Source: Pseudarthrobacter sp. ATCC 49987
GTDB taxonomy: Bacteria; Actinomycetota; Actinomycetes; Actinomycetales; Micrococcaceae
Direction of reading: 5' to 3'
Length of the DNA: 64,000 bases
NCBI RefSeq assembly: GCF_009928425.1
Contig: NZ_JAABNS010000001.1
Coordinates: 2,914,001 to 2,978,000 of the forward strand
Each line of letters begins with the position of its first letter. The stretch's first letter is position 1. The notes under the pieces were generated by a model. The model did not search any database. It saw only the letters and a list, made by a program, of their open reading frames with translations, and had not been told where the DNA came from. Of this stretch, positions 34,371 through 44,189 are shown piece after piece. A program made the position numbers and the translations under genes.

Positions 34371-35405
34371 TCAGCCGCCCACAGTCTGGGCCACCCGGAC
34401 CGGCGCGCCGGTCGCGAGGGATTCCTGAGCGGCGTCCGCGACCCGGGAGGCGGCCACGGCATCCTCGGGGGTGCAGGGGTTTTCCCGGCGGCCCAGGATC
34501 AGCTCGATGAAGGCAGCCATCTCGGAACGGTAGGCCGCCTCGAAGCGCTCGGCGAAGGTCCGGTGGGGCTCCCCTGCCGGGAAGGTGATCCCGGCTTCGG
34601 CCGAGGCCAGCGCCGATTTCTCGTCCAGACCGACCATGATCGACCGGCGGGAACCCTGGATTTCCAGCCGCACGTCGTGGCCGGCCCCGTTGTAGCGGGT
34701 GGCCGAGACGGTTCCCACGGTGCCGTCGTCGAAGGTCACCAGCGCGAGTGCTGTGTCCACATCGCCGGCTTCCCCGATGGCCGGGTCCCCGTTGTTGGAA
34801 CCCTTGGCGTAGACCTCGACGATTTCCCGGCCGGTGAGCCAGCGCAGGATATCGAAATCGTGGACCGAGCAGTCACGGAACAGACCGCCGGAGCTGGCCA
34901 GGAACTCGACCGGCGGCGGCGTCATGTCGCAGGTGACGGCGCGCAGTGAGTGGATCCAGCCCAGTTCCCCGGCCTGGTAGGCGCGCCGGGCCTCCAGGTA
35001 GCCGGCGTCGAAGCGGCGCTGGTGGCCGATCTGGACAACGCCATTCCGTTCCCGGATGTAGCCAAGCACGGGCAGGGCGTCTTCCACGTTCAGGGCTACG
35101 GGTTTCTCGCAGAACACCGGGATTCCGGCGTCCACTCCGGCCTTGATCAGGTCCGGGTGGGTCCCGGTTCCCGTGGCGATGACGAGTCCGTCCAGCCCGG
35201 AGGCCAGGAGCGCCTCCACGGAGGGCAGGAACTCGGCACCCAGCCCGGCGGCGATTCCCCGGGCGTGGTCTGCCGCGACGTCGGTGAGCCGGAGCCTGAC
35301 GTTGATGCCCTGCGGGTTCAGGACGTCGTTGAGCGCGGCGATGTTGTTGGCGTGCATCACGCCGATCCGCCCCACCCCGACCAGTCCGAGGATGACTTCT
35401 TTCAT
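34371..35405 (-). CDS. inositol 2-dehydrogenase-like oxidoreductase
   Basis: A 344-residue Gfo/Idh/MocA NAD(P) enzyme. Rossmann GLVGVGRIGVMHANNI, the catalytic EKPVALN, and the substrate face DCSVHDFDILRWLTG with the HD pair fit inositol dehydrogenases (IolG-like). It overlaps the upstream TIM-barrel gene (ATGA). Which inositol isomer or keto-inositol it uses is not clear, since a second and third dehydrogenase are encoded nearby. Confidence 0.85.
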   Translation of the reverse strand: MKEVILGLVGVGRIGVMHANNIAALNDVLNPQGINVRLRLTDVAADHARGIAAGLGAEFLPSVEALLASGLDGLVIATGTGTHPDLIKAGVDAGIPVFCEKPVALNVEDALPVLGYIRERNGVVQIGHQRRFDAGYLEARRAYQAGELGWIHSLRAVTCDMTPPPVEFLASSGGLFRDCSVHDFDILRWLTGREIVEVYAKGSNNGDPAIGEAGDVDTALALVTFDDGTVGTVSATRYNGAGHDVRLEIQGSRRSIMVGLDEKSALASAEAGITFPAGEPHRTFAERFEAAYRSEMAAFIELILGRRENPCTPEDAVAASRVADAAQESLATGAPVRVAQTVGG

Positions 35406-36196
35406 TCTTTTACTCCCGCGTGTAATGCCGGCACGGCAAAAGCCGCCCGGAAAGCCTCCAGCGCCGCGTCACTGTCGCCGCTGGCCCAGGCTTCCATGCC
35501 TACGGTTCCGTCGTAGCCTGCCTCGGCGAGCGCCCTGGCGACGGCCGCGTAGTTGATCTCACCGGTTCCGGGTTCGCAGCGGCCCGGAACATCCGCCACC
35601 TGGATCTCACCGATGTGGGGCAGGGCGGCCCGCACCAGCTCGATGAGGTTCCCCTCCCCCAGCTGGGCGTGGTAGAGGTCCAGCATGAGTTTCACCCTGG
35701 GGTGGCCGGCGGCCGCCACGAGCGCGAGGGTGTCCTTCGCGCGGGCCAGCGGGATGCCGGGGTGGTCGAGGATCGTGTTGAGGTTCTCAAGGCAGAACAT
35801 CACCCCGTATTTCTCGCCGAGCCGGCCGAGCCGCTCGAGGGTCCGGGCCCCGGTGATCCACATCGGCCCGCTGGACCGGTAGACGGGACGGGCCGCGTGG
35901 CCGTCGATGAGTTCGGCCGGGTGCACCACCATCCGGCTCACGCCGAGCTCCAGGGCGGTGGGGATCAGCGACTCGGCCGTCCGCACCACCTCATCGGCCG
36001 ACTTTGTGTCCACCAGGCTGCCGGCGGTGTATCCGGTCATGGACGAGAACACGGCCCCGGTGGCCTTGAGCGCGGCGATGTCCTTGGTCCTGGAGTCCCA
36101 GAGTTCGACGTCGAACCCGGCCTCGTGGATCCGGCGCACCCGCTCCGTGAACGGGAGGTCGGTGAAGACCATCTCCGCGCAGACGGCCAGGCGCAT
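35402..36196 (-). CDS. TIM-barrel isomerase, hydroxypyruvate isomerase-like
   Basis: A 264-residue xylose-isomerase-like TIM barrel. Motifs: FDVELWD, MVVHPAEL, FCLENLNT, KLMLDLYHAQ and GEIQVADVPGRCEPGTGEINY, the last being characteristic of the Hyi/hydroxypyruvate isomerase group with metal-binding Glu, Asp, His, Glu. In an inositol setting it may isomerise or epimerise a keto-inositol. Start overlaps the preceding stop by one base, and its own stop overlaps the next start. Confidence 0.82.
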   Translation of the reverse strand: MRLAVCAEMVFTDLPFTERVRRIHEAGFDVELWDSRTKDIAALKATGAVFSSMTGYTAGSLVDTKSADEVVRTAESLIPTALELGVSRMVVHPAELIDGHAARPVYRSSGPMWITGARTLERLGRLGEKYGVMFCLENLNTILDHPGIPLARAKDTLALVAAAGHPRVKLMLDLYHAQLGEGNLIELVRAALPHIGEIQVADVPGRCEPGTGEINYAAVARALAEAGYDGTVGMEAWASGDSDAALEAFRAAFAVPALHAGVKE

Positions 36197-37299
36197 CAGA
36201 GGACTGCCGTCTCGTTGGCGGCGGCTGTGTTGACGGCCACGGGGGTGCCGCGCTTGACCGACTCGATGCAGGCCAGCGCCACGGCCAGCGCGCGCCGGGC
36301 GTCCGCGGCCCCGGGCGTGAGTGAGTAGGCGGCCGACTGCGCCGTGGTGCCGTCCCGCCGCGCGCGCACGGCGTCGGTGAAGTCGACCAGTTCATCGGTG
36401 TAGGCCTGGCGGAAGAGCTCGACGTTCAGCCGTGGTGTGTCGGCCGACATCCCGTCGGCGGTGTACCGGCGGGCGGCGGTTTCCGTGGCCCGGCCGGCCT
36501 GGACCATGCCCTTGGAGCCGAAGACTTCCCCGCGGATGTCGTAGCCGTAGAGGGCGCTGAAGTTTGCTTCGGCGACCGCGATGGCACCGTTGCTGTAGCG
36601 GATGGTCACGACTGCCGTGTCCAGGAACCCCTGCTCGCGCAGTCCGGGTTCCACGAGCGCATCGGCAAGGGCGTAGACCTCGACCGGCTCGGCGCCTTCG
36701 TTGAACCAGTTCAGGGTGTCGAAGTCGTGGATCAGGGTTTCCAGGAAGACGGTCCAGGCCGGGACCCTGGCCGCGTGCGGAATGTTTCCGGTGCCTGGGT
36801 CCCGGGTCAGGGAACGCAGCAGTTGCGGCGTCCCGACGGTTCCTGCGGCGATGTCCTTCTTGGCGGCCTGGAAGTCCTCCGCGTACCGGCGGTTGAAGCC
36901 GATCTGGAAATGCACTCCGGCTGCCTCCACGGCGGCCAGGGCGGCGTCGAGCTCGTCGAGTCCCTGGCCGGCCGGTTTTTCGCAGAACACGTGCTTTCCG
37001 GCGGCGGCGGCTTGGGCGATCAGTGACGAGTGGAAACGCGCCGGGCTCGCAATGATCACGGCGTCGATCTCCGGGTCGGCGAGGATGTCGGCGGCGTCGG
37101 CGGTCACCTTGCCGGTTCCCAGGGTGGTTGCGAGCGCAGCGGCGGACTCTACGTTGGGGTCCGCGATGGCCGCGAGCTCGGCGCCCGGGACCCGGCGGGC
37201 GATGCTCTCTGCGTGGAAAGCACCCATCCAGCCGGAGCCGATAAGTCCGATGCGCACAGGCGCCGGGAGATTGGTGGAATCTCGATTCAGGTAAGCCAC
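36196..37299 (-). CDS. Gfo/Idh/MocA family oxidoreductase
   Basis: A 367-residue NAD(P)-dependent dehydrogenase. Rossmann GLIGSGWMGAFHAESIA, ASPARFHSSL, CEKPAGQ with the catalytic Lys, and TLIHDFDTLNWF. The start is GTG 37299 with AAAGGA eight bases upstream. It heads a three-gene set following the ABC importer. Likely acts on an inositol or keto-inositol; substrate not determinable. Confidence 0.85.
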   Translation of the reverse strand: MAYLNRDSTNLPAPVRIGLIGSGWMGAFHAESIARRVPGAELAAIADPNVESAAALATTLGTGKVTADAADILADPEIDAVIIASPARFHSSLIAQAAAAGKHVFCEKPAGQGLDELDAALAAVEAAGVHFQIGFNRRYAEDFQAAKKDIAAGTVGTPQLLRSLTRDPGTGNIPHAARVPAWTVFLETLIHDFDTLNWFNEGAEPVEVYALADALVEPGLREQGFLDTAVVTIRYSNGAIAVAEANFSALYGYDIRGEVFGSKGMVQAGRATETAARRYTADGMSADTPRLNVELFRQAYTDELVDFTDAVRARRDGTTAQSAAYSLTPGAADARRALAVALACIESVKRGTPVAVNTAAANETAVL

Positions 37300-37352
37300 T
37301 GGCTCGTCCTTTCAGATAATCACAACTGTCTGAGTGTGGGCTGGCCAAGGGG

Positions 37353-37372
37353 CCGCGGCTTCTTCGCCGCGG
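37353..37372. terminator. hairpin in the dehydrogenase/ABC gap
   Basis: CCGCGGC-TTCTTC-GCCGCGG, perfect, in the gap between the ABC ATPase stop and the next minus-strand gene. Second hairpin after the one at 37392. Confidence 0.6.
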
Positions 37373-37391
37373 CTCGGCCAGCGCAAGAAAA

Positions 37392-37424
37392 AGCAGGGCC
37401 GGGCCCTGCTGGGCGGGCCCTGCT
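37392..37424 (-). terminator. intrinsic terminator after the ABC importer
   Basis: AGCAGGGCC (37392-37400) pairs with GGCCCTGCT (37402-37410), with another GGGCCCTGCT at 37415-37424 that could swap. On the minus strand the stem is followed by TTTTTCTTGC. It would limit read-through from the importer into the dehydrogenase genes. Confidence 0.8.
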
Positions 37425-37435
37425 CTCCCTTGGTG

Positions 37436-38350
37436 CTAGTAGGTCTTGCCGGTCGTTTGGGCCACCTCGGCCACCTCGCCCTGGACTTCCTTGACGATGT
37501 CGCCGTGGCCGCCGAGCTGTTCGAGTTCGTGGGCGAGTTCGGCGAGTTCGGCACCGCCGGCCATCTGGGCGGTGAGTTCGTCGAGGGTGATGTCCTTCTT
37601 GTCGTAGTAGCCGATGGACTTGCCGCGTTTGAGCAGCAGGAACCGGTCGCCGACGGGGAAGGCGTGGTGCGGGTTGTGGGTGATGAAGATGACGCCCAGG
37701 CCGCGGTCGCGGGCCTGCAGGATGTAGCGGAGCACCACGCCGGACTGCTTCACGCCCAGGGCGGCGGTGGGCTCGTCCAGGATCAGGACCTTCGCGCCGA
37801 AGTACACGGCCCGGGCGATCGCGACACACTGGCGTTCACCGCCGGAGAGCTGGCCGATGGGCTGCTCGACGTCGCGGAGGTCGATGCCCATCGCGGCGAG
37901 TTCCTTGAGCGTGATCTCCTTCATCTTCTCAACGTCCATGCTCTTGAACGGGCCGAAGCCGGACGTCAGCTCGGAGCCGAGGAAGAAGTTCCGCCAGATC
38001 GGCATCAACGGCACCACCGCGAGGTCCTGGTAGACGGTCGCGATGCCGGCGTCCAGGGCGTCGCGGGGGGAGGTGAATTTGCGTTCCTCGCCCATGACCT
38101 TCAGGATCCCGGCGTCGTGCTGGTGCAGGCCGGCGATGATTTTGATCAGGGTGGACTTGCCCGCGCCGTTGTCGCCCAGGACGCAGGTGACGCGGCCGTT
38201 GTCCACGGCCATCGTGACATCACTCAGGGCGATGATGTTGCCGTAGTGCTTGGCGACCCCGTCGAGGGAGAGCAGGTGCACCGGGGTGTGGGTGAGGGGG
38301 TCCTTTTCGTTCTGCAGGAGTGTTTGCTGGTCGATTTCTTTGGCGTTCAT
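37436..38350 (-). CDS. sugar ABC importer ATPase
   Basis: A 304-residue single-domain ATPase from ATG 38350. Walker [14 protein letters not shown], signature [15 protein letters not shown] and Walker [12 protein letters not shown] are complete; the segment [13 protein letters not shown] is typical of carbohydrate (CUT2) ATPases. Unlike many CUT2 ATPases it has one nucleotide domain, so it would work as a homodimer. The long C-terminal tail is Glu-rich. Third gene of the importer; probably inositol. Confidence 0.9.
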   Translation of the reverse strand: MNAKEIDQQTLLQNEKDPLTHTPVHLLSLDGVAKHYGNIIALSDVTMAVDNGRVTCVLGDNGAGKSTLIKIIAGLHQHDAGILKVMGEERKFTSPRDALDAGIATVYQDLAVVPLMPIWRNFFLGSELTSGFGPFKSMDVEKMKEITLKELAAMGIDLRDVEQPIGQLSGGERQCVAIARAVYFGAKVLILDEPTAALGVKQSGVVLRYILQARDRGLGVIFITHNPHHAFPVGDRFLLLKRGKSIGYYDKKDITLDELTAQMAGGAELAELAHELEQLGGHGDIVKEVQGEVAEVAQTTGKTY

Positions 38351-38367
38351 GTTTCTCTTAGGCCCCT

Positions 38368-39417
38368 TTACTTCAGTTCCGCGCGGCGCTTGACGATGAG
38401 GTTGACGATGGTGGCCAGCAGCAGCATCAGGCCCAGGAAGAACTTGAACCAGTCCGGGTTCCACTGCGCGTACACGATGCCCTTGTTGGCCATGCCGAAG
38501 ATGAACGCGCCGATCGCGCCGCCGATCGCCGAGCCGTAGCCGCCGGTGAGCAGGCAGCCGCCGATGACCGCGGCGATGATGTAGAGGAATTCGTTGCCGA
38601 CGCCTTCACCGGACTGCACGGTGTCGAAGGCGAAAAGGTTGTGCATGCCCAGGATCCAGCCGCAGAACCCCACGGCCATGAACAGGCCTATCTTGGTGGC
38701 CTTGACCGGCACGCCCACGGCGCGGGCGGCGTTGGCGTCCCCGCCGACGGCGAAGATCCAGTTCCCCACCCGGGTCCGCATCAGCACCCAGGTCGCCACA
38801 GCGACGAGCGCGAACCAGATGAACACGGTGATTTTGACTTCGACGCCGCCGATGCTGACCGAGGAGGCGAACACCGCCCGGGCCGAGGCGAAGCCGTCCA
38901 TGGCTGCGATGGACGGTGAGGACACCGAGCCGCCGATCAGGCGGGTCAGGCCCAGGTTCAGGCCGGTCAGCATCAGGAACGTCGCCAGGGTAACGATGAA
39001 GGAAGGCAGCTTGGTCTTCATCAGGATCCAGCCGTTGATGAAGCCGATGGACAAGGAGACCAGCAGGGCCAGGGCCACGCCGACCCAGACGTTCGTGCTG
39101 AAGTACCAGCTGAACATCGACGCCGTCAGGGCCGAGGAGATCACGGCGACACCGGTGGAGAGGTCGAACTCACCGCCGATCATCAGCAGGGACACCCCGA
39201 CCGCCATGATCCCGATCGTGGAGGAACCGTAGAGGATGGTCGCCAGGGCGTTGGGCTGGGTGAACGTCGGGGACACCAACGCGAAGAAGACGAAAAGGAC
39301 GATCGCGCCCACAAGGGCACCAACCTCGGGCCGACCGAGGAGTTTCTGGAACGGACTGCGCTTGGCGACGCGCTCATCGGGCGCCGGTGCTGTGGTCTTT
39401 GTCTGGGTGATGGTCAT
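38368..39417 (-). CDS. sugar ABC importer permease
   Basis: A 349-residue CUT2/RbsC-like permease from ATG 39417 (AAGGAG seven bases before). About ten hydrophobic segments, with the family signature [20 protein letters not shown] and [18 protein letters not shown]. It lies between binding protein and ATPase genes in the standard order. Confidence 0.92.
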   Translation of the reverse strand: MTITQTKTTAPAPDERVAKRSPFQKLLGRPEVGALVGAIVLFVFFALVSPTFTQPNALATILYGSSTIGIMAVGVSLLMIGGEFDLSTGVAVISSALTASMFSWYFSTNVWVGVALALLVSLSIGFINGWILMKTKLPSFIVTLATFLMLTGLNLGLTRLIGGSVSSPSIAAMDGFASARAVFASSVSIGGVEVKITVFIWFALVAVATWVLMRTRVGNWIFAVGGDANAARAVGVPVKATKIGLFMAVGFCGWILGMHNLFAFDTVQSGEGVGNEFLYIIAAVIGGCLLTGGYGSAIGGAIGAFIFGMANKGIVYAQWNPDWFKFFLGLMLLLATIVNLIVKRRAELK

Positions 39418-39470
39418 GATAACTCTCCTTGCTGCCGGGCCGGCCATGGGCCGGCCCGGCCAGCGGGCTG

Positions 39471-40466
39471 TTAGCGGATACCCTGCTTGGCGAAGGTCAG
39501 GACATCAGCCGCATTGCTCTTGTCGACGAGGCTCGGCCCGGTCAGGACCGACAGGCCGCCGCCGATGCTGAAGCCGCCGCGCTTGTTCTGCCACAGCGCA
39601 TCAACGGCGCCGTAGCCCTGCAGCCACGGCTGCTGATCCACTGTGAACAGAACTGCACCATCCACGATCTTCTGGGCGAGGTCCGCGTTCAGGTCGAAAC
39701 TTGCAACCTTGGCAGAGCTGCCCGCATCCGTGACCGACTTGAGGAGTGTCAGTGTGATGGGGGCGCCGAGGCCGATGATGACGTCGGCGTCCTTGGAAGC
39801 TTGCAGTTTGGCTGTCGCGGTGGACTGGACGGAGGTCATGTCCTTGCCGTCGACGTAAAGGATCTCCGTTCCAGGCACCTTCGCCTTGACGCCGGCGCAA
39901 CGTGCTTCAAGTCCGACGTGGCCCTGCTCCTGAATCACGCAGACCGGGTGTTTGAAGTTCTCCGCCGCGAGCCGGGTGCCGACGGCCTCGCCGGCGAGCT
40001 TTTCGTTCGAGCCGAAGTGGGTGAACGCCCCCAGCTGTGCCGAGACCCCCTCTCCGGCGTTGAGGCTCACAATCGGGATGCCGGCGTCGGTGGCCTTTTT
40101 CAGCGCGTCCTTGAGGGCTTCGGGCTTGGCGAGCGTGACCGCAATGCCGTCGACCTTCTGGTCGATAGCCTGCTGGATGAGCTGGGCTTGGCGCCCGGCT
40201 TCGGGATCGGACGTGTAGAGAAGCTCAACGTTGTCCTTCGCCGATGCCTCCTCGGCACCCTTGCGAACGATGTCCCAGAAAGTGTCACCTGCTGCGGCGT
40301 GGGTGATCAGGGCGATCTTCATCCGCTCTGTGGCGGCGACCTGGCCACCGCCGGCCGCATTGCCTGAGTCTGCGGGCTTGCCGCCGGTGCTGGAACACGC
40401 GCTCAGGGCCAGCATGGGAACAACCGCCGCAACCAGGGTCGCCTTGCGGAAAGAAAATTTAGCCAC
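39471..40466 (-). CDS. sugar ABC importer binding lipoprotein
   Basis: A 331-residue periplasmic-binding-protein-like lipoprotein. Lipobox LSAC places the lipid on Cys24. The mature part has the ribose/inositol-binding fold: MKIALITHAAAGDTFWDIVRKGAEEA, IDQKVDGIAVTLAKPEAL, GIPIVSLNAGEG, VSFDLN. First gene of the importer, with the inositol operator about 90 bp upstream, so inositol or a related polyol is the likely ligand. Confidence 0.9.
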   Translation of the reverse strand: MAKFSFRKATLVAAVVPMLALSACSSTGGKPADSGNAAGGGQVAATERMKIALITHAAAGDTFWDIVRKGAEEASAKDNVELLYTSDPEAGRQAQLIQQAIDQKVDGIAVTLAKPEALKDALKKATDAGIPIVSLNAGEGVSAQLGAFTHFGSNEKLAGEAVGTRLAAENFKHPVCVIQEQGHVGLEARCAGVKAKVPGTEILYVDGKDMTSVQSTATAKLQASKDADVIIGLGAPITLTLLKSVTDAGSSAKVASFDLNADLAQKIVDGAVLFTVDQQPWLQGYGAVDALWQNKRGGFSIGGGLSVLTGPSLVDKSNAADVLTFAKQGIR

Positions 40467-40555
40467 CGTGAATCTCCTTTGATTTCAGCTCCGGGCTGCT
40501 ACCTTGCAGCCGCCGGAATAATGCCTACCTCGATCATGGTGACTTAGCTCACTCA

Positions 40556-40577
40556 TGTCAATAGTTTGTCCTGACAT
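40556..40577. promoter_or_regulatory. inositol regulon operator, importer promoter
   Basis: TGTCA (40556-40560), 11 bases containing GTTTGTCC, TGACAT (40572-40577). Arms are ATGTCA/TGACAT; a smaller TGTC-CT-GACA dyad sits inside. 90 bp before the binding-protein start. Shares its sequence with sites before iolC and the tautomerase. Confidence 0.8.
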
Positions 40578-40708
40578 TAGGATGTAATCACGTAACTAAC
40601 GGCGCTGTGCGCGTAACGAACCTCCGAAATGATGGCTACCTTAGGACCCGCTGCAAAGCCGGAAACAGGGTTCGATTCATTGTCAGAGCTCCCTGATGTA
40701 CTTGGTGG

Positions 40709-42191
40709 ATGGATATCTCAGCCTGGAGTGCCGAGAGCAGGGAAGCCCTGGCGGCGGTCGGGGCGGCGTTTGCCGCGCTGGTTGCCTCCACGGGGGCCGG
40801 CGCTGAGCGCGCCGGCTCCTCTGGCGGTAACCGTACTGATCCGTTGCGGGATCTGGTGGATGGTTCCCTGGACGGCCTGGCCTTGGTGGCCCGGCTGGAA
40901 GCCCCGGTAGCGGCGCTGAAGGTGCGGCTGGCCGCGGACTGCGTGCAGGGCTCGCAGGCTCGGGCGCCCCGACGGCGTCGCTGCGGGACTCTGCCTGCCA
41001 GGAGATGGCGGTGACGGCGGAGGTCGCGTGTGTCCTGACCGTGAGCGAGGGGACCGCGGGTGCGTTCCTGTCCGAGTGCCAGGCCCTCACGACGGCGTTG
41101 CCGCTGACCCTCGCGGCACTCACGGCAGGGACCATTTCGTGGGCGCACGCCCGGATCATCGTCGACGAAACCAGCAGCCTGGACCCGGCCGGGGCGGCCG
41201 GGCTGGAAGCGCACTTCCTGGACCCTGACGCGCCCGACCCGGCACGCGGCTGCCCGGCCGGAGAACTGGTTCCGTCCCGGTTCCGGGCCAAGGCCCGCAC
41301 CTGGCGGGAACGCCACCACCAGGACAGCATCGAGACACGCCACACCAAGAGCGCTGCGGACCGGCGGGTCGAATTCCGCCCGGACTCCGACGGGATGGCC
41401 TGGTTCTCCGCGTACCTGCCGGCCGATACCGCGGCGGGGATCTGGGACCGGACCACCGCCGCCGCCCGCGCCCTCCAAGGCCCGGACGAGGCCAGGACCC
41501 TCACCCAGCTCCGCGCCGATGTCGCCGCGACCTGGCTGCTCACCAGCGGACTCGCCGACGGCGAAGTGGCAGGCGCGGGTGTGCCGTCGCCGCGGGCGCA
41601 GGTCCTGGTACCGTCCCGGTCCTGTCCCTGCTCGGCGCCGGGGAGGAACCGGCGGTCCTGGACGGCTACGGGCCGATCCCGCCCTCGATGGCCCGCCGGC
41701 TCGTCGCCGAAGGCGCGGATTCGTTCTACCGGGTCCTGGTTGACCCGCGGGACGGGGCGCCGCTGGAAATCGGCCGGTCCAGCTACCGGGTGCCGAAGGC
41801 AGTGCAGCAGTGGCTGCGGCTCCGCGACGGGAAGTGCCCGTTCCCGGGCTGCAACAACACGTCCCTGGACAACGACGCCGACCATCTCCTGGCCTGGGCC
41901 GACGGTGGCACCACCGGGATCTCCAACCTCGGCCAGCCCTGCCGCAAACATCACCGACTGAAAAACAGCTCAGCCTGGACACCCGCCGGGGCCAGCAAAG
42001 ACGCACCGCCCGGCTGGACCTCACCATCCGGAAGGCACTACCCCAGCGAACAGCAGGACTGGGAACCACCCCACTGGCCCCCCGGCATCCTCGAAACCAA
42101 CCCGGAGCCGAACACGGACGCCGAGAACCCGGTCTTCCATGAGCCCCTCGAGGAATCCATCCTGGACTACTTCCTGTTGCACTACGCCTGA
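40709..42191 (+). pseudogene. DUF222 / HNH endonuclease gene with two frameshifts
   Basis: Three consecutive frames together encode one DUF222-HNH protein. Part 1 (from ATG 40709) gives the DUF222 N-terminus; around 40961-40970 the frame shifts, after which the product continues SLRDSACQEMAVTAEVACVLTVSEG; at about 41609 (CTGGTACCG, where GTGACC is expected) it shifts again, after which VPVLSLLGAGEEPAVLDGYGPIPPSMARRLV leads to the HNH domain (CPFPGCNN...DADHLLAW..GG.T...NL..PCRKHH). Both are one-base losses. The HNH site itself is intact. Such genes are multi-copy in actinobacteria and often decayed. Confidence 0.85.
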
Positions 42192-42251
42192 CCGACTAAG
42201 TTTGGGGCCGCTCCCGGGAATTGTCCGGGCAGGCAGGTTGGTAACAAGCGG

Positions 42252-43481
42252 TTAGGCCCGCTGGAGTTCCACGCCCTCGTGTTGGCTGTCCACGTCGTCA
42301 CCGACAACGGACGCGGGGGCACCGCCGTCGTGCCGTTTCTTAGCGGCGGCCGCCGCGAACGCCATAACCCCCAGACCGAGCAGGGTGATGCCGGCGCCAG
42401 CCCAGATCGGCGAGGTGTAGCCGAGGCCGGCGGTGATGGTCACGCCGCCCAGCCAGGCGCCGAGCGCGTTTCCGACGTTGAAGGCGCCGATATTGGCTCC
42501 CGAGGCCAGGGCGGGAGCCGTCGTGGCGTACTTCATGACGCGCATCTGCAGCCCCGGAACGGTGGCGAAGCCAAAGCCGCCCAGCAGCACCATGGACGCG
42601 ATGGTCATCGGCTGGCTGCCGGAGGTGAAGGCGAAAGCCACCAGGACCACGACGAGGGCGGAGAGCGCCACCAGCAGGGTGCGGTCCACGTTGCGGTCAG
42701 CCGCCTTGCCGCCCACGGTGTTGCCGATGAAAAGGCCCACGCCGAACAGGATGAGCAGCCACGGCACAGTGGAGGCGGAGAATCCGGTGACCTCGGTGAG
42801 CGTGTAGGCGATGTAGGTGAAGGCGCCGAACATGCCGCCGTAGCCGAGGATGGTGACCAGGATGGAGAGCCAGACCTGGCCGGAGCGGAAGGCCCGGAGT
42901 TCCCCCCGCAGACCTCCTGCCGCAACTTCGCCGGCACCCGTCCTGGGCACCAGCGTCAGGATCCCCACAAGGGCCAGGACGCCGATACCCGTAATTGCCC
43001 AGAAGGTGGACCGCCAGCCGGCGGCCTGGCCCAGCATCGTGCCGAACGGCACGCCCAGCACGTTGGCGGCCGTGAGCCCGGTGAACATGATGGCGATTGC
43101 CCCGGCCTTTTTGGTGGGGGCGACCATACTGGCGGCCACCACCGCGCCGATGCCGAAAAAGGCGCCGTGCGCGAGCGCCGCAATGATCCGGCCGGTCATC
43201 ATCAGGGCGTAGTCGGGGGCGATCGCGGAGACCAGGTTGCCGGCGATGAACAGCACCATCAGCACGGCCAGCACCGGCTTGCGCTCGAAGCGTGTGACGG
43301 CGGCGGTCAGCAGCAGTGCCCCGACGACGACGGCGAGCGCGTAGCCGGAGATGAGCCAGCCCGCCGTGGCCTCGCTGACCTGGAAGTCTGCGGCCACTTC
43401 GGGCAGCAGGCCCATGATGACGAACTCGGTGAGTCCGATCCCGAACCCGCCGAGGGCGAGTGCTATCAGGCCAATGGGCAT
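42252..43481 (-). CDS. MFS transporter, AraJ-like
   Basis: A 409-residue, 12-segment major facilitator of the DHA1 AraJ/YdhP group. GIGLTEFVIMGLLPEVAADFQVSEATAGWLISGYALAVVVG and the middle GNTVGGKAADRNVDR are typical. Tail is hydrophilic. Substrate unknown; sugar or drug efflux. Divergent from a MarR regulator. Confidence 0.88.
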   Translation of the reverse strand: MPIGLIALALGGFGIGLTEFVIMGLLPEVAADFQVSEATAGWLISGYALAVVVGALLLTAAVTRFERKPVLAVLMVLFIAGNLVSAIAPDYALMMTGRIIAALAHGAFFGIGAVVAASMVAPTKKAGAIAIMFTGLTAANVLGVPFGTMLGQAAGWRSTFWAITGIGVLALVGILTLVPRTGAGEVAAGGLRGELRAFRSGQVWLSILVTILGYGGMFGAFTYIAYTLTEVTGFSASTVPWLLILFGVGLFIGNTVGGKAADRNVDRTLLVALSALVVVLVAFAFTSGSQPMTIASMVLLGGFGFATVPGLQMRVMKYATTAPALASGANIGAFNVGNALGAWLGGVTITAGLGYTSPIWAGAGITLLGLGVMAFAAAAAKKRHDGGAPASVVGDDVDSQHEGVELQRA

Positions 43482-43530
43482 GGAGGAGCTCCTTCAAAAC
43501 TGTACGGAAAGAATTGCGAGGCGTAAGCTA

Positions 43531-43588
43531 TTAGTTGCAGACGCGTTATTTATTGTTGCACAAGCAAGTATGCCGCGCAAGCAACTAA
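43531..43588. promoter_or_regulatory. operator region between MFS and MarR genes
   Basis: TTAGTTGC (43531-43538) is inverted at 43581-43588 (GCAACTAA), with a nested TTGC-ACAA-GCAA (43556-43567). Three TTGC/GCAA half-site pairs in a divergent MarR promoter suggest the MarR protein binds here. Confidence 0.65.
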
Positions 43589-43653
43589 TTTGTGGGCTGC
43601 CTGTGCTTCGGGATCTCCCGGGGCGGGGCAGGCTGATTTGAAGGGAAGAACTG

Positions 43654-44103
43654 ATGGGCATCAAGGACGACGCCGTCGAGGTCCGGGCGCAAGGCTGGCG
43701 GACCCTGGCGGCCCTGCACGGACTGATCGAGGCCGAGCTGGAGCGCGCACTGCAGGCCGTGGCGCAACTGTCCGTCGTGGAGTACACCGTATTGGATGCG
43801 TTGAGCCGCCAGGACGGCTGGCATATGCGGATGCAGCAGCTGGCCCGCGCCACTGCACTGAGCGCCAGCGCCACTACCCGTCTGGTCAACCGGCTCGAGG
43901 ACCGGGGCCTGCTGACCCGGATCCTTTGTGCCGATGACCGCCGGGGAATCTACACCGAGCTCACCCCGAGTGGCATCAAGCTGCTGGAGGCAGCCCGGCC
44001 CAGCCACGACGCGACGCTGGAGCGTGCGCTGGCCGAGGCGCAGGACATACCGGAGCTCGCGCCCCTGGTCGACGCCCTCCCCAAGCTGCACGCCGCCGTT
44101 TAG
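43654..44103 (+). CDS. MarR family regulator
   Basis: A 149-residue winged-helix protein: LSVVEYTVLDALSRQDGWHMRMQQLARATALSASATTRLVNRLEDRGLLTRILCADDRRGIYTELTPSG, with the DDRR wing. Divergent from the AraJ-like MFS, which it most likely controls. Both appear unrelated to inositol and interrupt that region. Confidence 0.9.
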   Translation: MGIKDDAVEVRAQGWRTLAALHGLIEAELERALQAVAQLSVVEYTVLDALSRQDGWHMRMQQLARATALSASATTRLVNRLEDRGLLTRILCADDRRGIYTELTPSGIKLLEAARPSHDATLERALAEAQDIPELAPLVDALPKLHAAV

Positions 44104-44133
44104 CGCGACAGAGCAACCTCCGGACACACACTG

Positions 44134-44166
44134 AGCCCTGCCCGCGTCGGACCGCGGGGCAGGGCT
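44134..44166. terminator. bidirectional terminator
   Basis: AGCCCTGCCCGCG pairs with CGCGGGGCAGGGCT with a one-base bulge, followed on the plus strand by TTTG. It separates the MarR gene from the convergent end of the inositol operon. Confidence 0.8.
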
Positions 44167-44189
44167 TTGTGGTGGTGACGCTTGGCTGG

